From Paenibacillus spongiae (GTDB taxonomy: Bacteria > Bacillota > Bacilli > Paenibacillales > Paenibacillaceae), in assembly GCF_024734895.1 (NCBI RefSeq), contig NZ_CP091430.1, positions 1,342,001-1,406,000 of the forward strand: a DNA stretch of 64,000 nt. Direction: 5' to 3'. The notes under the pieces are model-generated. The model made no database searches. It saw nothing but the letters and a program-made list of their open reading frames with translations, and had not been told where the DNA came from. Both the position numbers and the translations under genes were made by a program. Below, piece by piece: positions 19,000 to 28,364 of this stretch (its first letter is position 1; each line of letters begins with the position of its first letter).

Positions 19000-20739
19000 T
19001 TAGAGATGCTGAACATTATAAAGCCGTGCGTATACGCCATCCTTGGCCATGAGTTCGTGATGAGAGCCTTGTTCGACGACCGTGCCGTGCTCGATGACGA
19101 CGATGCTGTCGGCATGCGTAATCGTGGATAGGCGGTGAGCCACGATGAGCGTTGTGCGATTCTGCGAGAGCGTGCCGAGCGATTCTTGTATCGCATGCTC
19201 GGACTCCAAATCAAGCGCTGAAGTCGCTTCATCCAGCACCAGGATAGCCGGGTTCTTGAGGAAGACGCGCGCAATGGAGATCCGCTGCTTCTGTCCGCCT
19301 GACAGCTTAACGCCTCTCTCGCCAATCTCCGTATCGTAGCCCTCCGGCAGCGACATGATGAACTCATGCGCATTGGCCTGCTTGGCGGCGTCCACCATGG
19401 ATTCTTCCGAGGCTTCAGGGGAGCCGAGCAAGATGTTTTCCCGAACCGTTCCGCTAAATAGAATGCTATCCTGCAGAACCATGCCGATTTGCGCCCGCAG
19501 ACTGTGCTGGCTCACCGAACGTATGTCGCGCCCATCGATGGTAATGGAGCCTTCTTGAATGTCGTAGAAGCGGGCGAGCAGGCTGACGAGCGATGATTTG
19601 CCGCCGCCGCTCATTCCGACAAGCGCTACGGTTTGGCCGGCCGGTATGCTCAGGTCGATATCGCGCAGCACCCATTCCCCATCCTCAAGATAACGGAACG
19701 AAACGTCTCGGAACCCGATTTCTCCGCGCACATCGCGCAGCTCCTTCGCGCCGGGCTGGTCTTGAATTTCCGGCGTCTCATGCATCAGCTCCATAACCCG
19801 TTCGAGCGAAGCCGAAGCTTGAGTCAGCTCGGTCGATGCGTTGACGAGCCTGCGAAGCGGGGAGTAGAGACGATCCAGGTAGCTGTAGAAGGCGACGAAG
19901 GCTCCGATCGAGAGGTCTCCGACAGCAACCAAATAACCTCCATATGCAAGCACAAGGAGAGGCGCGATTTCGGTCAGCGTGTTAATAATGGATTGGGTCA
20001 GCGCATTCCAGCGCGTTAAAGCCAGCGCCTTCTGAAGAAACGTCGAGTTCCGGTCTCGGAATTGGTTCTCCTCATGGGTCTCCAGCGTGAAGCTCTTGAC
20101 GACGGGAATGCCGTTCACATGCTCGTTCAAATAGCCCTGCATCTCGGCAAGCGACTGCGACCGGGAACGCGAATAGTTCCGCAGCCGTTTGTACAGTTTC
20201 TTGACGGCTATGGCGTAGAAAGGCAGGATAACGATCGCGACGAGCGTGAGCACGGTGTTCATCTGGAACATGATGACCAGCGCGACGGTGAGCGTAAACA
20301 TATCCAGCCATATGTTCATCAGCCCGGTCTCGACCAGCGACTTGGTCTGCTCCGCATCGTTCATCATACGCGATATGATTTCACCGGATTTCCGGTTTTG
20401 AAAATAACGGATCGATAATTTCTGAAGATGGGCGTACAGCTTGCCCCGTAAATCAAATAAGATGCGGCTCGTCGTCATTTGCGCAAAATATTGCCGGTAA
20501 TACTCCACCGGATACCGGACGACGACGAACAGCAGGAAAGCCCATCCGATTGCCTTGAGCAGCTTCTCGATCTTCACTTCCGCAGCTATCGGGGCTAGCA
20601 GCACCCCGTCGACGATATATTTGAGGAAGAGCGGAAGCGTAAGCGGTATGGCAAATTTGACCGCTCCTATCAAGAGCGTAAGAGCGATCATCCACCGGTA
20701 GGGCTTAACGACCTTTAAGTACGCTCGGAAAGCATTCAT
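19000..20739 (-). CDS. ABC exporter, fused membrane and ATPase domains
   Basis: A 579-residue half-transporter of the MsbA/LmrA type: six-helix membrane domain in residues 1–310 and an ATPase with Walker A GMSGGGKSS, signature LSGGQKQR, Walker B ILVLDEATSALD and the switch His (VAHRLST). It should work as a homodimer or with a partner not present here, exporting a hydrophobic compound, lipid or drug; the substrate cannot be read from sequence. It begins two bases after the nadK stop, so the two are co-transcribed. Confidence 0.93.
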   Translation of the reverse strand: MNAFRAYLKVVKPYRWMIALTLLIGAVKFAIPLTLPLFLKYIVDGVLLAPIAAEVKIEKLLKAIGWAFLLFVVVRYPVEYYRQYFAQMTTSRILFDLRGKLYAHLQKLSIRYFQNRKSGEIISRMMNDAEQTKSLVETGLMNIWLDMFTLTVALVIMFQMNTVLTLVAIVILPFYAIAVKKLYKRLRNYSRSRSQSLAEMQGYLNEHVNGIPVVKSFTLETHEENQFRDRNSTFLQKALALTRWNALTQSIINTLTEIAPLLVLAYGGYLVAVGDLSIGAFVAFYSYLDRLYSPLRRLVNASTELTQASASLERVMELMHETPEIQDQPGAKELRDVRGEIGFRDVSFRYLEDGEWVLRDIDLSIPAGQTVALVGMSGGGKSSLVSLLARFYDIQEGSITIDGRDIRSVSQHSLRAQIGMVLQDSILFSGTVRENILLGSPEASEESMVDAAKQANAHEFIMSLPEGYDTEIGERGVKLSGGQKQRISIARVFLKNPAILVLDEATSALDLESEHAIQESLGTLSQNRTTLIVAHRLSTITHADSIVVIEHGTVVEQGSHHELMAKDGVYARLYNVQHL

Positions 20740-20741
20740 CG

Positions 20742-21539
20742 TTATTTGACATCATAGCCGAGGAATGCTTCCCGTACCCGATTCCAGAACGGAAACGGCC
20801 GATACCGGGCGAAGCTTACTTTACGGCTTGCTACGCTGCAGCGTATGGAACGGATATCGCTGCGGGTCATATTCAAATGGTCGAACGACAGCAGCAGCCG
20901 CTGCTCCTTGCGCGAGATGATGTCGCAATGGTGATGCTGCGGCAGCACGACTGCAGATCCGAGTGTCCGGTACACCCGGTTGTTAATCGAAGCGATCTCT
21001 GCAATTTGCAGCGATTCGATCGAAGGATGAATGACGGCGCCGCCCAAGCTCTTGTTATAAGCTGTGCTGCCTAACGGGGTGGAGACGACGATGCCGTCGC
21101 CGCGAAACATCTCGAACAATTCGTCATTGATGTTGATCTGAGCGACGATGGTATTATCCACGCCTTTAATCGTGAATTCATTGAGCGCGATATGATTCGA
21201 AACACCCGATGCGGTCTCCAGCTCGATCTGGGCGAGCGGGTAACGGACGATATGAGGCTCGCTCTCGGTCATCATGCGGACAAGCTCTTCGAGCTCGCCT
21301 GCTTTCCAATCGGCAAAGAAACCAAGATGTCCCGTGTGCACGCCGACAAAAGCAACGTCATCCAAGCGGTCCTTGTAGGAGTGGAAGGCTTGCAGCAGCG
21401 TTCCGTCGCCGCCGATCGAGACGACCATCTCCGGTGAATCCTCGTTAAACGTAAGCCCCCTGGCGGCCGCAAGCTCGTGAAATTGCTCAGCTAGCTGCTT
21501 GGACAGCTCATCTCCTCTGTCCACTACGACGTAGTTCAA
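20742..21539 (-). CDS. nadK: NAD kinase
   Basis: A 265-residue enzyme phosphorylating NAD to NADP. The GGDGT active-site motif is at residues 43–47 (SIGGDGTLLQ), and LNEFTIKG and STPLGSTAYN follow. I chose the TTG at 21539 because AAAGGAG stands nine bases before it and the N-terminus then begins at the family fold; in-frame ATGs upstream to 21668 lack this. A TTATAA sequence just upstream could be its -10. Close in length to the B. subtilis second NAD kinase. Confidence 0.92.
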   Translation of the reverse strand: MNYVVVDRGDELSKQLAEQFHELAAARGLTFNEDSPEMVVSIGGDGTLLQAFHSYKDRLDDVAFVGVHTGHLGFFADWKAGELEELVRMMTESEPHIVRYPLAQIELETASGVSNHIALNEFTIKGVDNTIVAQININDELFEMFRGDGIVVSTPLGSTAYNKSLGGAVIHPSIESLQIAEIASINNRVYRTLGSAVVLPQHHHCDIISRKEQRLLLSFDHLNMTRSDIRSIRCSVASRKVSFARYRPFPFWNRVREAFLGYDVK

Positions 21540-21606
21540 TGAAATAAGCTCCTTTACGTACCTTATAATAAGTCGATCATATCGGAAAACGCCGGTAAAA
21601 ACAATG

Positions 21607-22692
21607 TTATCCGGCCGGAGCCAAACTATTCCAGAGAATATACACGAGTATAACCGCGATAACGCCATGCACGAGACGGGCGATCAAAAACGGGCGATAG
21701 CGCAAATCGGTACGGCTAAGCAAGCTGACCACCTGTGCATGAACCGACAAGCCGCCCCAGGAAAGAATGAAAGCGGCGATAGCAGCCTGATGGACCAGAC
21801 CGCTGCTTATTGACTCCCCTGCCGTTCTAGCTCCGAGCGTAACCTCGAACAGGCCGTTCACGACCGCTTCCGAGAGCGATGCCGGCATTCCGAACGTGCT
21901 CATAACGATCCGGAATAGCTCGGCGATCATTCCGATTACGCCGACCATCGTAAGCAGCTCCATAACGACGGAGAAGAAAACGACAAGCCCGCCGACCACG
22001 ATCATGAGCCGGAGCGCAGCCTGAACAGCTTCCTGAAGCAGCGTGCCGACCGCGCGCCCGTCCAGCAGTCGGGCCTGATGCATGGCGACTATGGCTTGCT
22101 TGAGCCGCGTTGGACGCCTGCCCGTCCCGGATTGGGCGGGCGCGGGGGGAGGAGACGATTCGGGACCCTTCCGGTCGTGGAAGCGCATGAGAAGTCCGAT
22201 GATGAGGCCTCCGCCGTAATGAGCGGCGGCGAGCAGCGGCGCAAGTGCCGCATTGTTGAAAAATCCGACGGAAACGGCTCCGATCAGAAAGATCGGATCG
22301 GAGGTGGTGGTAATGGCCACGAGCCTCTCGCCCTCGGCACGCGTGATAAGCCGCTGCTCCCACAGCTGAGCCGTCAGTCTCGCTCCGACGGGATAACCGG
22401 ACGCGTAACCCATGGTGACGACGAAACCGCCGATTCCGGGAAGCCTGAATAACGGCCGCATGAGCGGGTCCAGCAGCGTGCCGAAGAAATGAACGATGCC
22501 AAAGCCGAGCAGCAGCTCCGAGATGACGAAGAATGGGAACAGTGCGGGAAACAGAACCTGCCACCAGATGGACAGCCCTCGAACCGAGGCATGCAGGGCC
22601 GCTGCGGGAAATAAGGCAAGCAGCAGAACGAGCAGCGCGGCAGCCCAGGCGGGAATGACCGCAGGACGGAACAAGAATCGGACGAGTTGCAC
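21607..22692 (-). CDS. ylbJ: YlbJ-type sporulation integral membrane protein
   Basis: A 361-residue polytopic protein with Gate-domain nucleoside-transporter-like segments (GYASGYPVGARL; TTTSDPIFLIGAVSVGFF). It starts at GTG 22692, five bases after GGAGGGGAA; longer in-frame starts place the ribosome site inside the gene. YlbJ in B. subtilis is needed for normal spore formation. It precedes nadK by 67 bases and may be read with it. A hydrophilic insertion of about 30 residues (residues 178–210, Pro/Ser/Arg-rich) separates two membrane blocks. Confidence 0.88.
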   Translation of the reverse strand: MQLVRFLFRPAVIPAWAAALLVLLLALFPAAALHASVRGLSIWWQVLFPALFPFFVISELLLGFGIVHFFGTLLDPLMRPLFRLPGIGGFVVTMGYASGYPVGARLTAQLWEQRLITRAEGERLVAITTTSDPIFLIGAVSVGFFNNAALAPLLAAAHYGGGLIIGLLMRFHDRKGPESSPPPAPAQSGTGRRPTRLKQAIVAMHQARLLDGRAVGTLLQEAVQAALRLMIVVGGLVVFFSVVMELLTMVGVIGMIAELFRIVMSTFGMPASLSEAVVNGLFEVTLGARTAGESISSGLVHQAAIAAFILSWGGLSVHAQVVSLLSRTDLRYRPFLIARLVHGVIAVILVYILWNSLAPAG

Positions 22693-22842
22693 AAATTCCC
22701 CTCCATTCGCACAGGTTAGTGTCATGAACAAGGTCGATCTTCTATAACTATATGTATGGAGGTGGACAAACAAGTACCCCGAAGGAAAAATGATGCCTAA
22801 CCGGAAAGCGCATCTTTATAAAAAATTTTTATTAAAAAAATG

Positions 22843-22892
22843 AGAAAACGCTTGCAAAGAATGATGTGTTTTCGACAAAGCTGTGATACAAT
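22843..22892 (+). promoter_or_regulatory. Extended -10 promoter with cre-like box
   Basis: TGATACAAT at 22884–22892 is an extended -10 (TG-n-TACAAT). At 22843–22857 the sequence GAGAAAACGCTTGCA matches the CcpA cre consensus except at two positions, just upstream of the promoter. It drives the small membrane peptide gene. Confidence 0.5.
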
Positions 22893-22924
22893 AGATCTAT
22901 ATTCAGACGCTGGGGTGATCACTA

Positions 22925-23017
22925 ATGAGTATTATTGCCGGCATCCTCGTTTGCGCTTTTGTTTACGTGATCCGTGAGTCGCTATTGGCTCCCGGCGAAG
23001 AGGATTGTGAAAGCTAG
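22925..23017 (+). CDS. 30-residue single-pass membrane peptide
   Basis: ATG at 22925 with a GGGGTGA ribosome site encodes 30 residues: a hydrophobic helix (SIIAGILVCAFVYVI, residues 2–16) followed by a short charged end rich in Glu and Asp (LLAPGEEDCES). It contains two Cys. The gene has its own extended -10 promoter and its own terminator at 23050–23077, so it is a full transcription unit. I do not recognise a family. Such peptides often regulate or stabilise membrane complexes, but that is inference. Confidence 0.6.
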   Translation: MSIIAGILVCAFVYVIRESLLAPGEEDCES

Positions 23018-23049
23018 TGGATCTGCTTGAGTTGTTCTAATAGTCGCAG

Positions 23050-23077
23050 AATGCCCTCTTTTGAAGGGCATTTTTTT
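23050..23077 (+). terminator. Terminator of the small peptide gene
   Basis: AATGCCCT pairs with AGGGCATT around CTTTTGA and is followed by seven T. Confidence 0.9.
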
Positions 23078-23184
23078 GTTGTTTGCAGCGATTTGGCAAG
23101 GAAAACGCCCATGATCTGAAGCGTCCTTCCCCCTGCAAGAAATTTATAATACCAAAGACCTATAAAATGGAGGACAATCTGTCG

Positions 23185-23577
23185 ATGAATAACTATAGAA
23201 CTACTTATGATGCTGTTGGAGGACTCGAAGGGTTAAGACAAATTACGGAGGTCTTTTATACTAACGTTCAGAAGCATCCTTTACTGGCGCCGCTGTTTCC
23301 AGAGGATATTGAGCCGGTCAAGGATAAGCAGATGAAATTTTTATCACAGTTTTTCGGAGGGCCTTCCCTTTATACTGATGAATACGGAAATCCGATGATG
23401 CGCGCTCGTCACCTGCCATTCCCGATTACACCGGCGCACGCGGACGCTTGGCTCGACTGTATGAGGCGGGCGCTCGCGGAGACGGATCTGCCAGGCGAGC
23501 TGCAGCAGTTCGTCCTGGACAGGCTATCGGGGCCTGCGCGCCACTTCGTCAACACTACTAACGAACAGGAGACGTGA
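23185..23577 (+). CDS. Truncated hemoglobin, group II (YjbI type)
   Basis: A 130-residue 2-on-2 globin. Proximal haem His F8 is H76 (RARHLPFPI), with group II Trp G8 at W89 and Tyr B10 at Y25. ATG at 23185 follows TGGAGG; the frame extends upstream only through unlikely sequence. In other Firmicutes this globin is linked to thiol/redox stress (yjbI–yjbH). Here the next gene is a DUF2225 protein five bases away, so they form an operon. Confidence 0.93.
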   Translation: MNNYRTTYDAVGGLEGLRQITEVFYTNVQKHPLLAPLFPEDIEPVKDKQMKFLSQFFGGPSLYTDEYGNPMMRARHLPFPITPAHADAWLDCMRRALAETDLPGELQQFVLDRLSGPARHFVNTTNEQET

Positions 23578-23582
23578 TCCTT

Positions 23583-24287
23583 ATGGAGCCGCTCTACCAG
23601 TCAACGATTACTTGCATCTGCTGCGAGCAGACCTTCCAAACCTCGCGGGTCAGACCGAGCTTTAAGAAAGCTTTGTCGCGGGACAGCGATTTTTGCGGAT
23701 ATTACCGGGAGGACATCAATCCGGACTTCTACGTCGTGCGGGTTTGTCCGAATTGCGGGTTCGCAACGACCGAGAACGGTATGGATCAGCTTGCTGATGT
23801 GAAGCGGAAGCAGTATTATGACCGGATCGGCTCCCAGTGGGTGAAACGGGATTATGGCGGGAACCGGACCGCTGAGCAAGCGATGACATGCTACAAGCTT
23901 GCGCTTCTATGCGGACAGGCTGTCGGAGAGAAGGAGCGCGTCATAGCCGGCATCCTGCATCACATTGCGTGGCTTTATCGCTATGAGGATAATACGGAGC
24001 AGGAGGAACGGTTTCTGCGCTATGCCCTGGACTCCTATATTCAGGTTTATGAGACGGAAGGCGTCTCCCTCAATAATGCGAAGCTGATGTTTCTGATCGG
24101 CGAGCTGTATCGGCGGGTTGGGGAAAAGAACGAAGCCGTGCGCTGGTTCTCGAGGGTCGTGAACGACAAGCGGATTGCGGATGCTTCGATGATCCGTGCC
24201 AGCCGTGAACAATGGCAGTTAATTCGGGCGGAGCAGTCGGCTCCCGAAGTACACTCGAATCCGCAGCAGGGCGAACTATACGCTTAG
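23583..24287 (+). CDS. DUF2225 protein (N-terminal zinc ribbon, C-terminal helical repeats)
   Basis: A 234-residue cytoplasmic protein. Two Cys pairs near the N-terminus (CICC and CPNCG, about residues 10 and 58) look like a zinc ribbon; the rest is helical with TPR-like character (YRRVGEKNEAVRWFSRVV). ATG at 23583 is chosen since AGGAG is eleven bases before it and only two before an alternative GTG at 23574. The DUF2225 family has no known function. Confidence 0.88.
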   Translation: MEPLYQSTITCICCEQTFQTSRVRPSFKKALSRDSDFCGYYREDINPDFYVVRVCPNCGFATTENGMDQLADVKRKQYYDRIGSQWVKRDYGGNRTAEQAMTCYKLALLCGQAVGEKERVIAGILHHIAWLYRYEDNTEQEERFLRYALDSYIQVYETEGVSLNNAKLMFLIGELYRRVGEKNEAVRWFSRVVNDKRIADASMIRASREQWQLIRAEQSAPEVHSNPQQGELYA

Positions 24288-24367
24288 TTGACTCCGTTGA
24301 AGCAGTGGTCTTGTCCCACTAAGGTTAGCGCACATTAAGACGGCTGACAGTCAGCACAAAATAAGAG

Positions 24368-24413
24368 AAGCCTCCAACATCATCACTGTCACGGTGGAGT
24401 TGGAGGCCTTTTT
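24368..24413. terminator. Terminator between DUF2225 gene and AIM24 gene
   Basis: AAGCCTCCAAC pairs with GTTGGAGGCCTT and is followed by T on the plus side; on the minus side the run is less regular. Confidence 0.75.
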
Positions 24414-24450
24414 ATGTCGTGCAGGGCAGGCTGCAGCGGAGAATAACTGG

Positions 24451-25140
24451 TTATTTGATATAGATGCCGCCAAACGGAAGCAGCTCGCGAAAAATCCGTT
24501 TGATTAGTCCGCCGCCTTGAAGCTGATCTTCCAACTGCGAATCGCGCGAGCCGGTCTGGATCAGAACCGGGCCTGACCCTTTTAGCTCCCATTGGATTTG
24601 CATATGCTGGCTGGCTAGCTGGTTCCCATAGACAGAAAGATTGACATGGGCCTGTTCCGGATAAGCGATAAGAGAGCCCTTCTCCACATATAACGGCTTC
24701 ACGGGGTCAAGCTGCAGTATGCCCAGGTCGCCGGCCGAGAGTATGCCTAGCGAGCCGGGACCGCTGAAGCGCATGCGTACCCATTCATGCGTAATCCAGA
24801 TTGTCTGGATCTTTTGAATACGGCTCTTCATCATCATACCGTCCGAATAAAACAGAACGTGGCGGAAGTCGAACAGCAAATTGCTGTCCGGCGCGATATT
24901 CATCGTCTCTAACATACAGCCGGCCGGAAGACCGAGAATGAACTGCGAAGGCCCCTGCATGCGCGACCGGATCCACTTCTTCTTCCGGTACATACCGGCC
25001 CAGTCCATGAACCGGTCCTCCCGCAGATGCGGGGCGCCCTGGTAAGCGATAATGGACTTCGGATGGAGGAGATGAACGGCTTCCCCATGATCGAGCTGAA
25101 CCAGGGCATGGCCGATTGGGGCGGGTGCGGTCACCTTCAT
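24451..25140 (-). CDS. AIM24-family protein
   Basis: A 229-residue beta-rich protein of the AIM24/TIGR00266 group (GPSQFILGLPAGCMLE; FSGPGSLGILSAGDLG). Bacterial members have no firmly established role. The ATG overlaps the stop of the upstream membrane coiled-coil gene by four bases (ATGA), so the two are translationally coupled. It ends in a short hydrophobic segment (LLPFGGIYIK) that may contact the membrane. Confidence 0.85.
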   Translation of the reverse strand: MKVTAPAPIGHALVQLDHGEAVHLLHPKSIIAYQGAPHLREDRFMDWAGMYRKKKWIRSRMQGPSQFILGLPAGCMLETMNIAPDSNLLFDFRHVLFYSDGMMMKSRIQKIQTIWITHEWVRMRFSGPGSLGILSAGDLGILQLDPVKPLYVEKGSLIAYPEQAHVNLSVYGNQLASQHMQIQWELKGSGPVLIQTGSRDSQLEDQLQGGGLIKRIFRELLPFGGIYIK

Positions 25141-25607
25141 GGGCCACCTCCTCCGCCGTTACGGTGTTTGAACCAGGACCAATGCCGCCAGACACGGACA
25201 GAAAGGAGATATAGCAGTACCATGCCCGCAACTACGGTTACGGAGAGGACGATGGTTCGAAAGAGCCGCCGCTGCTCGGACTTGTCCCGGGTCAGCTTGT
25301 CGATCCGCTGCAGGAGCAGCTCATTCTGCTTGCGGTACGCTTCGTTCTGCTCCATCAGCTCCTGCTGGCGCATGGCATACTGCTGAGCTGTCTGCCTGGC
25401 TTCCTCGAGCTGCCGCTGCTGCTCGGCAAGGACGGCCTGCATCTGGACGTACTGCTCCTTAAGCTCGTCCAATTTGCCTGGAATGCTGTAGATCTCTTTG
25501 AACCGGTCGATGACGCCCGCGATCTCGCTCGGCGGTACCGGGAGCCCGGGGGCGAATACCCCGCTTGCAAGAACGACTGAAGCGCCAATCCGCCAGAGCT
25601 GGAACAA
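25137..25607 (-). CDS. Membrane protein with central coiled coil
   Basis: A 156-residue protein, TTG start eight bases after AGGTGA. An N-terminal signal-like hydrophobic stretch (about residues 5–22), a long Gln/Glu-rich coiled coil (about 45–105), a transmembrane helix (about 119–140) and a Trp/His/Gly-rich tail. No enzyme motif. It is coupled to AIM24, suggesting the two work together at the membrane. I do not recognise the family. Confidence 0.75.
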   Translation of the reverse strand: MFQLWRIGASVVLASGVFAPGLPVPPSEIAGVIDRFKEIYSIPGKLDELKEQYVQMQAVLAEQQRQLEEARQTAQQYAMRQQELMEQNEAYRKQNELLLQRIDKLTRDKSEQRRLFRTIVLSVTVVAGMVLLYLLSVRVWRHWSWFKHRNGGGGGP

Positions 25608-25695
25608 GGTTAAGTCACCTGCCTTAAAACGTGTAGAAAAGGATGCCTTTACTGTGCCCTATTTCTTCACGTTTGAACAAACCGGCGTTCCAGCC

Positions 25696-25932
25696 CTATC
25701 CTTTGCGCAAGCGCGTGTTGGTCAGCAGGTAGTCTTGGTCGGCATCGACAACGGTCACTTTATTCCGGCAGCATGGGAAGATGACCAGACGTTTGCTGCC
25801 CTCTTGAATGTCGCGGATTTCCGCGGGGGTAAGGGATAGAAGCACGTGATCCTGTCCGCAGAAAGGGCAGGAGGGGACATAGACGTCTTTCATTTGAATA
25901 TCGTAAGGCCATGTGCGTTCGAACGGAATCAC
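25696..25932 (-). CDS. Small zinc-finger-like protein
   Basis: A 78-residue protein with CPFC (residues 22–25) and a later CC pair (residues 54–55), likely forming a metal-binding knuckle. GTG start behind AAAGGAG. It begins at the base immediately next to the yycC stop, so the two are one operon. Family not recognised; the MKDVYV internal ATG is an alternative start. Confidence 0.7.
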   Translation of the reverse strand: MIPFERTWPYDIQMKDVYVPSCPFCGQDHVLLSLTPAEIRDIQEGSKRLVIFPCCRNKVTVVDADQDYLLTNTRLRKG

Positions 25933-26121
25933 TTAATTTGCGTCTCCTTTACCCGTCGTGCCATTATCGGCTTCCGGCGTCTGATCCGGCTTGGCAGCCA
26001 GCTCGGCGAGCTTCTGCAGTAAAATATGCTTGGGCATATGCATGAGATGCTCGATTGGCACATTGAGCTCTTTGGAAAGCTTTATGGCGGTTTCGGGGGA
26101 TATTTGCAACGGTCTGGACAT
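25933..26121 (-). CDS. yycC: YycC-family protein
   Basis: A 62-residue protein whose core RPLQISPETAIKLSKELN followed by MPKHILLQKLAEL is the conserved YycC sequence. AAAGGAG nine bases before the ATG at 26121 sets the start; upstream extension is not credible. Function unknown. The C-terminal Pro/Asp/Gly tail is longer than in B. subtilis. Confidence 0.88.
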   Translation of the reverse strand: MSRPLQISPETAIKLSKELNVPIEHLMHMPKHILLQKLAELAAKPDQTPEADNGTTGKGDAN

Positions 26122-26408
26122 CGTGGAACACTCCTTTATACGTCGGCTGGTTCGCCGCATCTTAAACAACGTGGAAATGAGGACCTCGGATTCGATATAA
26201 TTCAGTTATACACCGCTGCAGTGGAATACGCAACGCGAAGCGGCAGGCTGCGGCGGTGAAAGACGTCCCAAGATAGATCAACTAAGATGTACATAGCGGT
26301 TCTGAGGCATATTTGTTCGAATTACACCGTTCAGCTAAGAAGGATAGGCATGTGCGGCGAAAACCCGTGAGGCTCAAGCATTCACACAACTTTGAGGAGG
26401 AACAACCG

Positions 26409-28208
26409 ATGGGACAAAAGTATCCGGAGCAATGGAACTTAGACGTATTTTATGAAGGAGGGTCGGCCTCCCCGGCATTTGCGGCAGAGCTGGCGGGGAT
26501 GGAGAGGGATATCGATGCCCTTGTCCGCGAGCTCGAGGAGACTTCGGCAGGAAGCACCTCGCATGTCTCGACTGCGAAGCTGTCGGCCTGGACGGCGACG
26601 GTACAGTCCGTCATTCTGCGTCTCCGTCAATCGGAGTCGTTCGTCTCCTGTCTGGTCGCCCAGCAGGTGAAAGACTCCGCGGCGCTCGGCTTGAATGAAC
26701 GGGTGAAGACGACGGCGGCGAAATTCAACAGCGCGCTTACGGCTTACGATGAGCAGCTAAGACTAGTGCCGGAGGAGCTCTGGAATGAGTGGCTCAAGGA
26801 AGAAGATACCGCTCCGGTCGCCTTTACCCTCCGTGAACGCAGAGAGGCGGCCAAGGAGAAGCTGCCGCCGAGCCTTGAAGCACTGGCCGGCGAGCTTGCC
26901 GTCGACGGATATCATGGATGGGGCGACTTCTATAATACGGTCGTCTCCCGTGCCAAGTTCGAGGCGCAGGAGCCGGACGGTTCAACGAAGACGCTCTCGG
27001 CGGGACAGATGCACAATCGGCTGTCCGACGGGGAACGAGCGGTTCGCGAAGCCGCCTTTGCCGAATGGGAGCGGGAGTGGGGCGAGCAGGCCGAGCTGTG
27101 CGCAGAAGCACTGAACCGGATTGCGGGCTTCCGGCTCAAGCTGTATGAGAAGCGCGGCTGGCAGTCGGTTCTGAAGGAGCCGCTTGCGATGAACCGGATG
27201 AGCCAAGCGACCTTGGACGCGATGTGGGCAGCCGTGAATGAAGGCAAAGCCGGCCTCGTGAAGTATTTGGACCGGAAGGCCAAGCTGCTTGGAATCGACA
27301 AGCTGGATTGGCATGATGTGGAGGCGCCAATCGGCTCGGCAGCGCGGACGGTGCCTTACGACGAGGGAGCCGACTTTATTGTCGAGCAGTTCCGCGCCTT
27401 CAGCCCGGAGTTGGCCGAATTCTCCGAAGCCGCCTTCCGTGATGGCTGGATCGAGGCCGATGACCGCCCGGGCAAACGGCCCGGAGGCTTCTGTACGGCA
27501 TTTCCGATCAGCGAGCAGACACGCATATTCATGACCTATTCCGGCACGGCTTCGAATATTTCGACGCTGGCGCATGAGCTTGGCCACGCCTACCATCAGC
27601 ATGTCATGAACGATCTGCCGCCGCTTGCGCAGGAGTATGCGATGAATGTGGCGGAGACGGCTTCGACGTTCGCGGAGCTGATCGTGTCCGATTCCGCCAT
27701 GGAGGCCGCCGCTGACCCGGATGAGAAGCTGGCGCTGCTTGAAGACAAGCTGCAGCGGTCGACCGCCTTCTTCATGAACATTCATGCGCGCTTCTTGTTC
27801 GAGACGCGCTTCTATGAGCAGCGCAGGAAGGGGATGGTCAGCCACGAAGAGCTGTCCCGGCTTATGGAGGAAGCCCAGAACGAGGCGTTCTGCGGCGCCG
27901 TAGGCAAGCTTCACCCGCATTTCTGGGCGTCGAAGCTGCATTTTTACTTAACGGATGTTCCGTTCTATAACTTCCCTTACACGTTCGGCTTCTTGTTCAG
28001 CTGCGGCATCTATGCGGTGGCGAAGAAGGAGGGGCCTTCGTTCGCGGAGCGCTACGTCGCACTGCTTCGCGATACGGGGCGGATGACGGTGGAGGAGCTT
28101 GCCCAGAAGCATCTCGGCGTCCGTCTTGACGAGCCGGATTTCTGGCGCGGAGCCGTCTCGGTAACGACAGCGGATGTAGAAGCTTTCCTGGAATTGACGA
28201 ACGGATAG
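26409..28208 (+). CDS. M3-family oligoendopeptidase (PepF-like)
   Basis: A 599-residue cytoplasmic zinc metallopeptidase cleaving short peptides. The HExxH motif is H389-E-L-G-H393 (TLAHELGHAYHQH), with the downstream NVAETASTFAE Glu ligand. ATG at 26409 is preceded by GAGGAGG; the frame is open further upstream but without a ribosome site. Single gene, divergent from the yycC operon. Confidence 0.94.
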   Translation: MGQKYPEQWNLDVFYEGGSASPAFAAELAGMERDIDALVRELEETSAGSTSHVSTAKLSAWTATVQSVILRLRQSESFVSCLVAQQVKDSAALGLNERVKTTAAKFNSALTAYDEQLRLVPEELWNEWLKEEDTAPVAFTLRERREAAKEKLPPSLEALAGELAVDGYHGWGDFYNTVVSRAKFEAQEPDGSTKTLSAGQMHNRLSDGERAVREAAFAEWEREWGEQAELCAEALNRIAGFRLKLYEKRGWQSVLKEPLAMNRMSQATLDAMWAAVNEGKAGLVKYLDRKAKLLGIDKLDWHDVEAPIGSAARTVPYDEGADFIVEQFRAFSPELAEFSEAAFRDGWIEADDRPGKRPGGFCTAFPISEQTRIFMTYSGTASNISTLAHELGHAYHQHVMNDLPPLAQEYAMNVAETASTFAELIVSDSAMEAAADPDEKLALLEDKLQRSTAFFMNIHARFLFETRFYEQRRKGMVSHEELSRLMEEAQNEAFCGAVGKLHPHFWASKLHFYLTDVPFYNFPYTFGFLFSCGIYAVAKKEGPSFAERYVALLRDTGRMTVEELAQKHLGVRLDEPDFWRGAVSVTTADVEAFLELTNG

Positions 28209-28364
28209 CAGTCTCGATCGCGTGGATTCCTCCGTAGATGAATGAAATGTGGATAAAACTGGAATGCTTTTCTCTATAGGGGCAGATGCTGCAGACGATG
28301 CGATTTTGCGGCTATGCGCCAGTTATCCATATGAATTCGTATTGAAGAAGGGGGAATCGTCTGC

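Noticed and set aside
21540-21668. Extended N-terminus of NAD kinase
   Set aside because: The extra residues are not family-like, and AAAGGAG sits just before the inner TTG.
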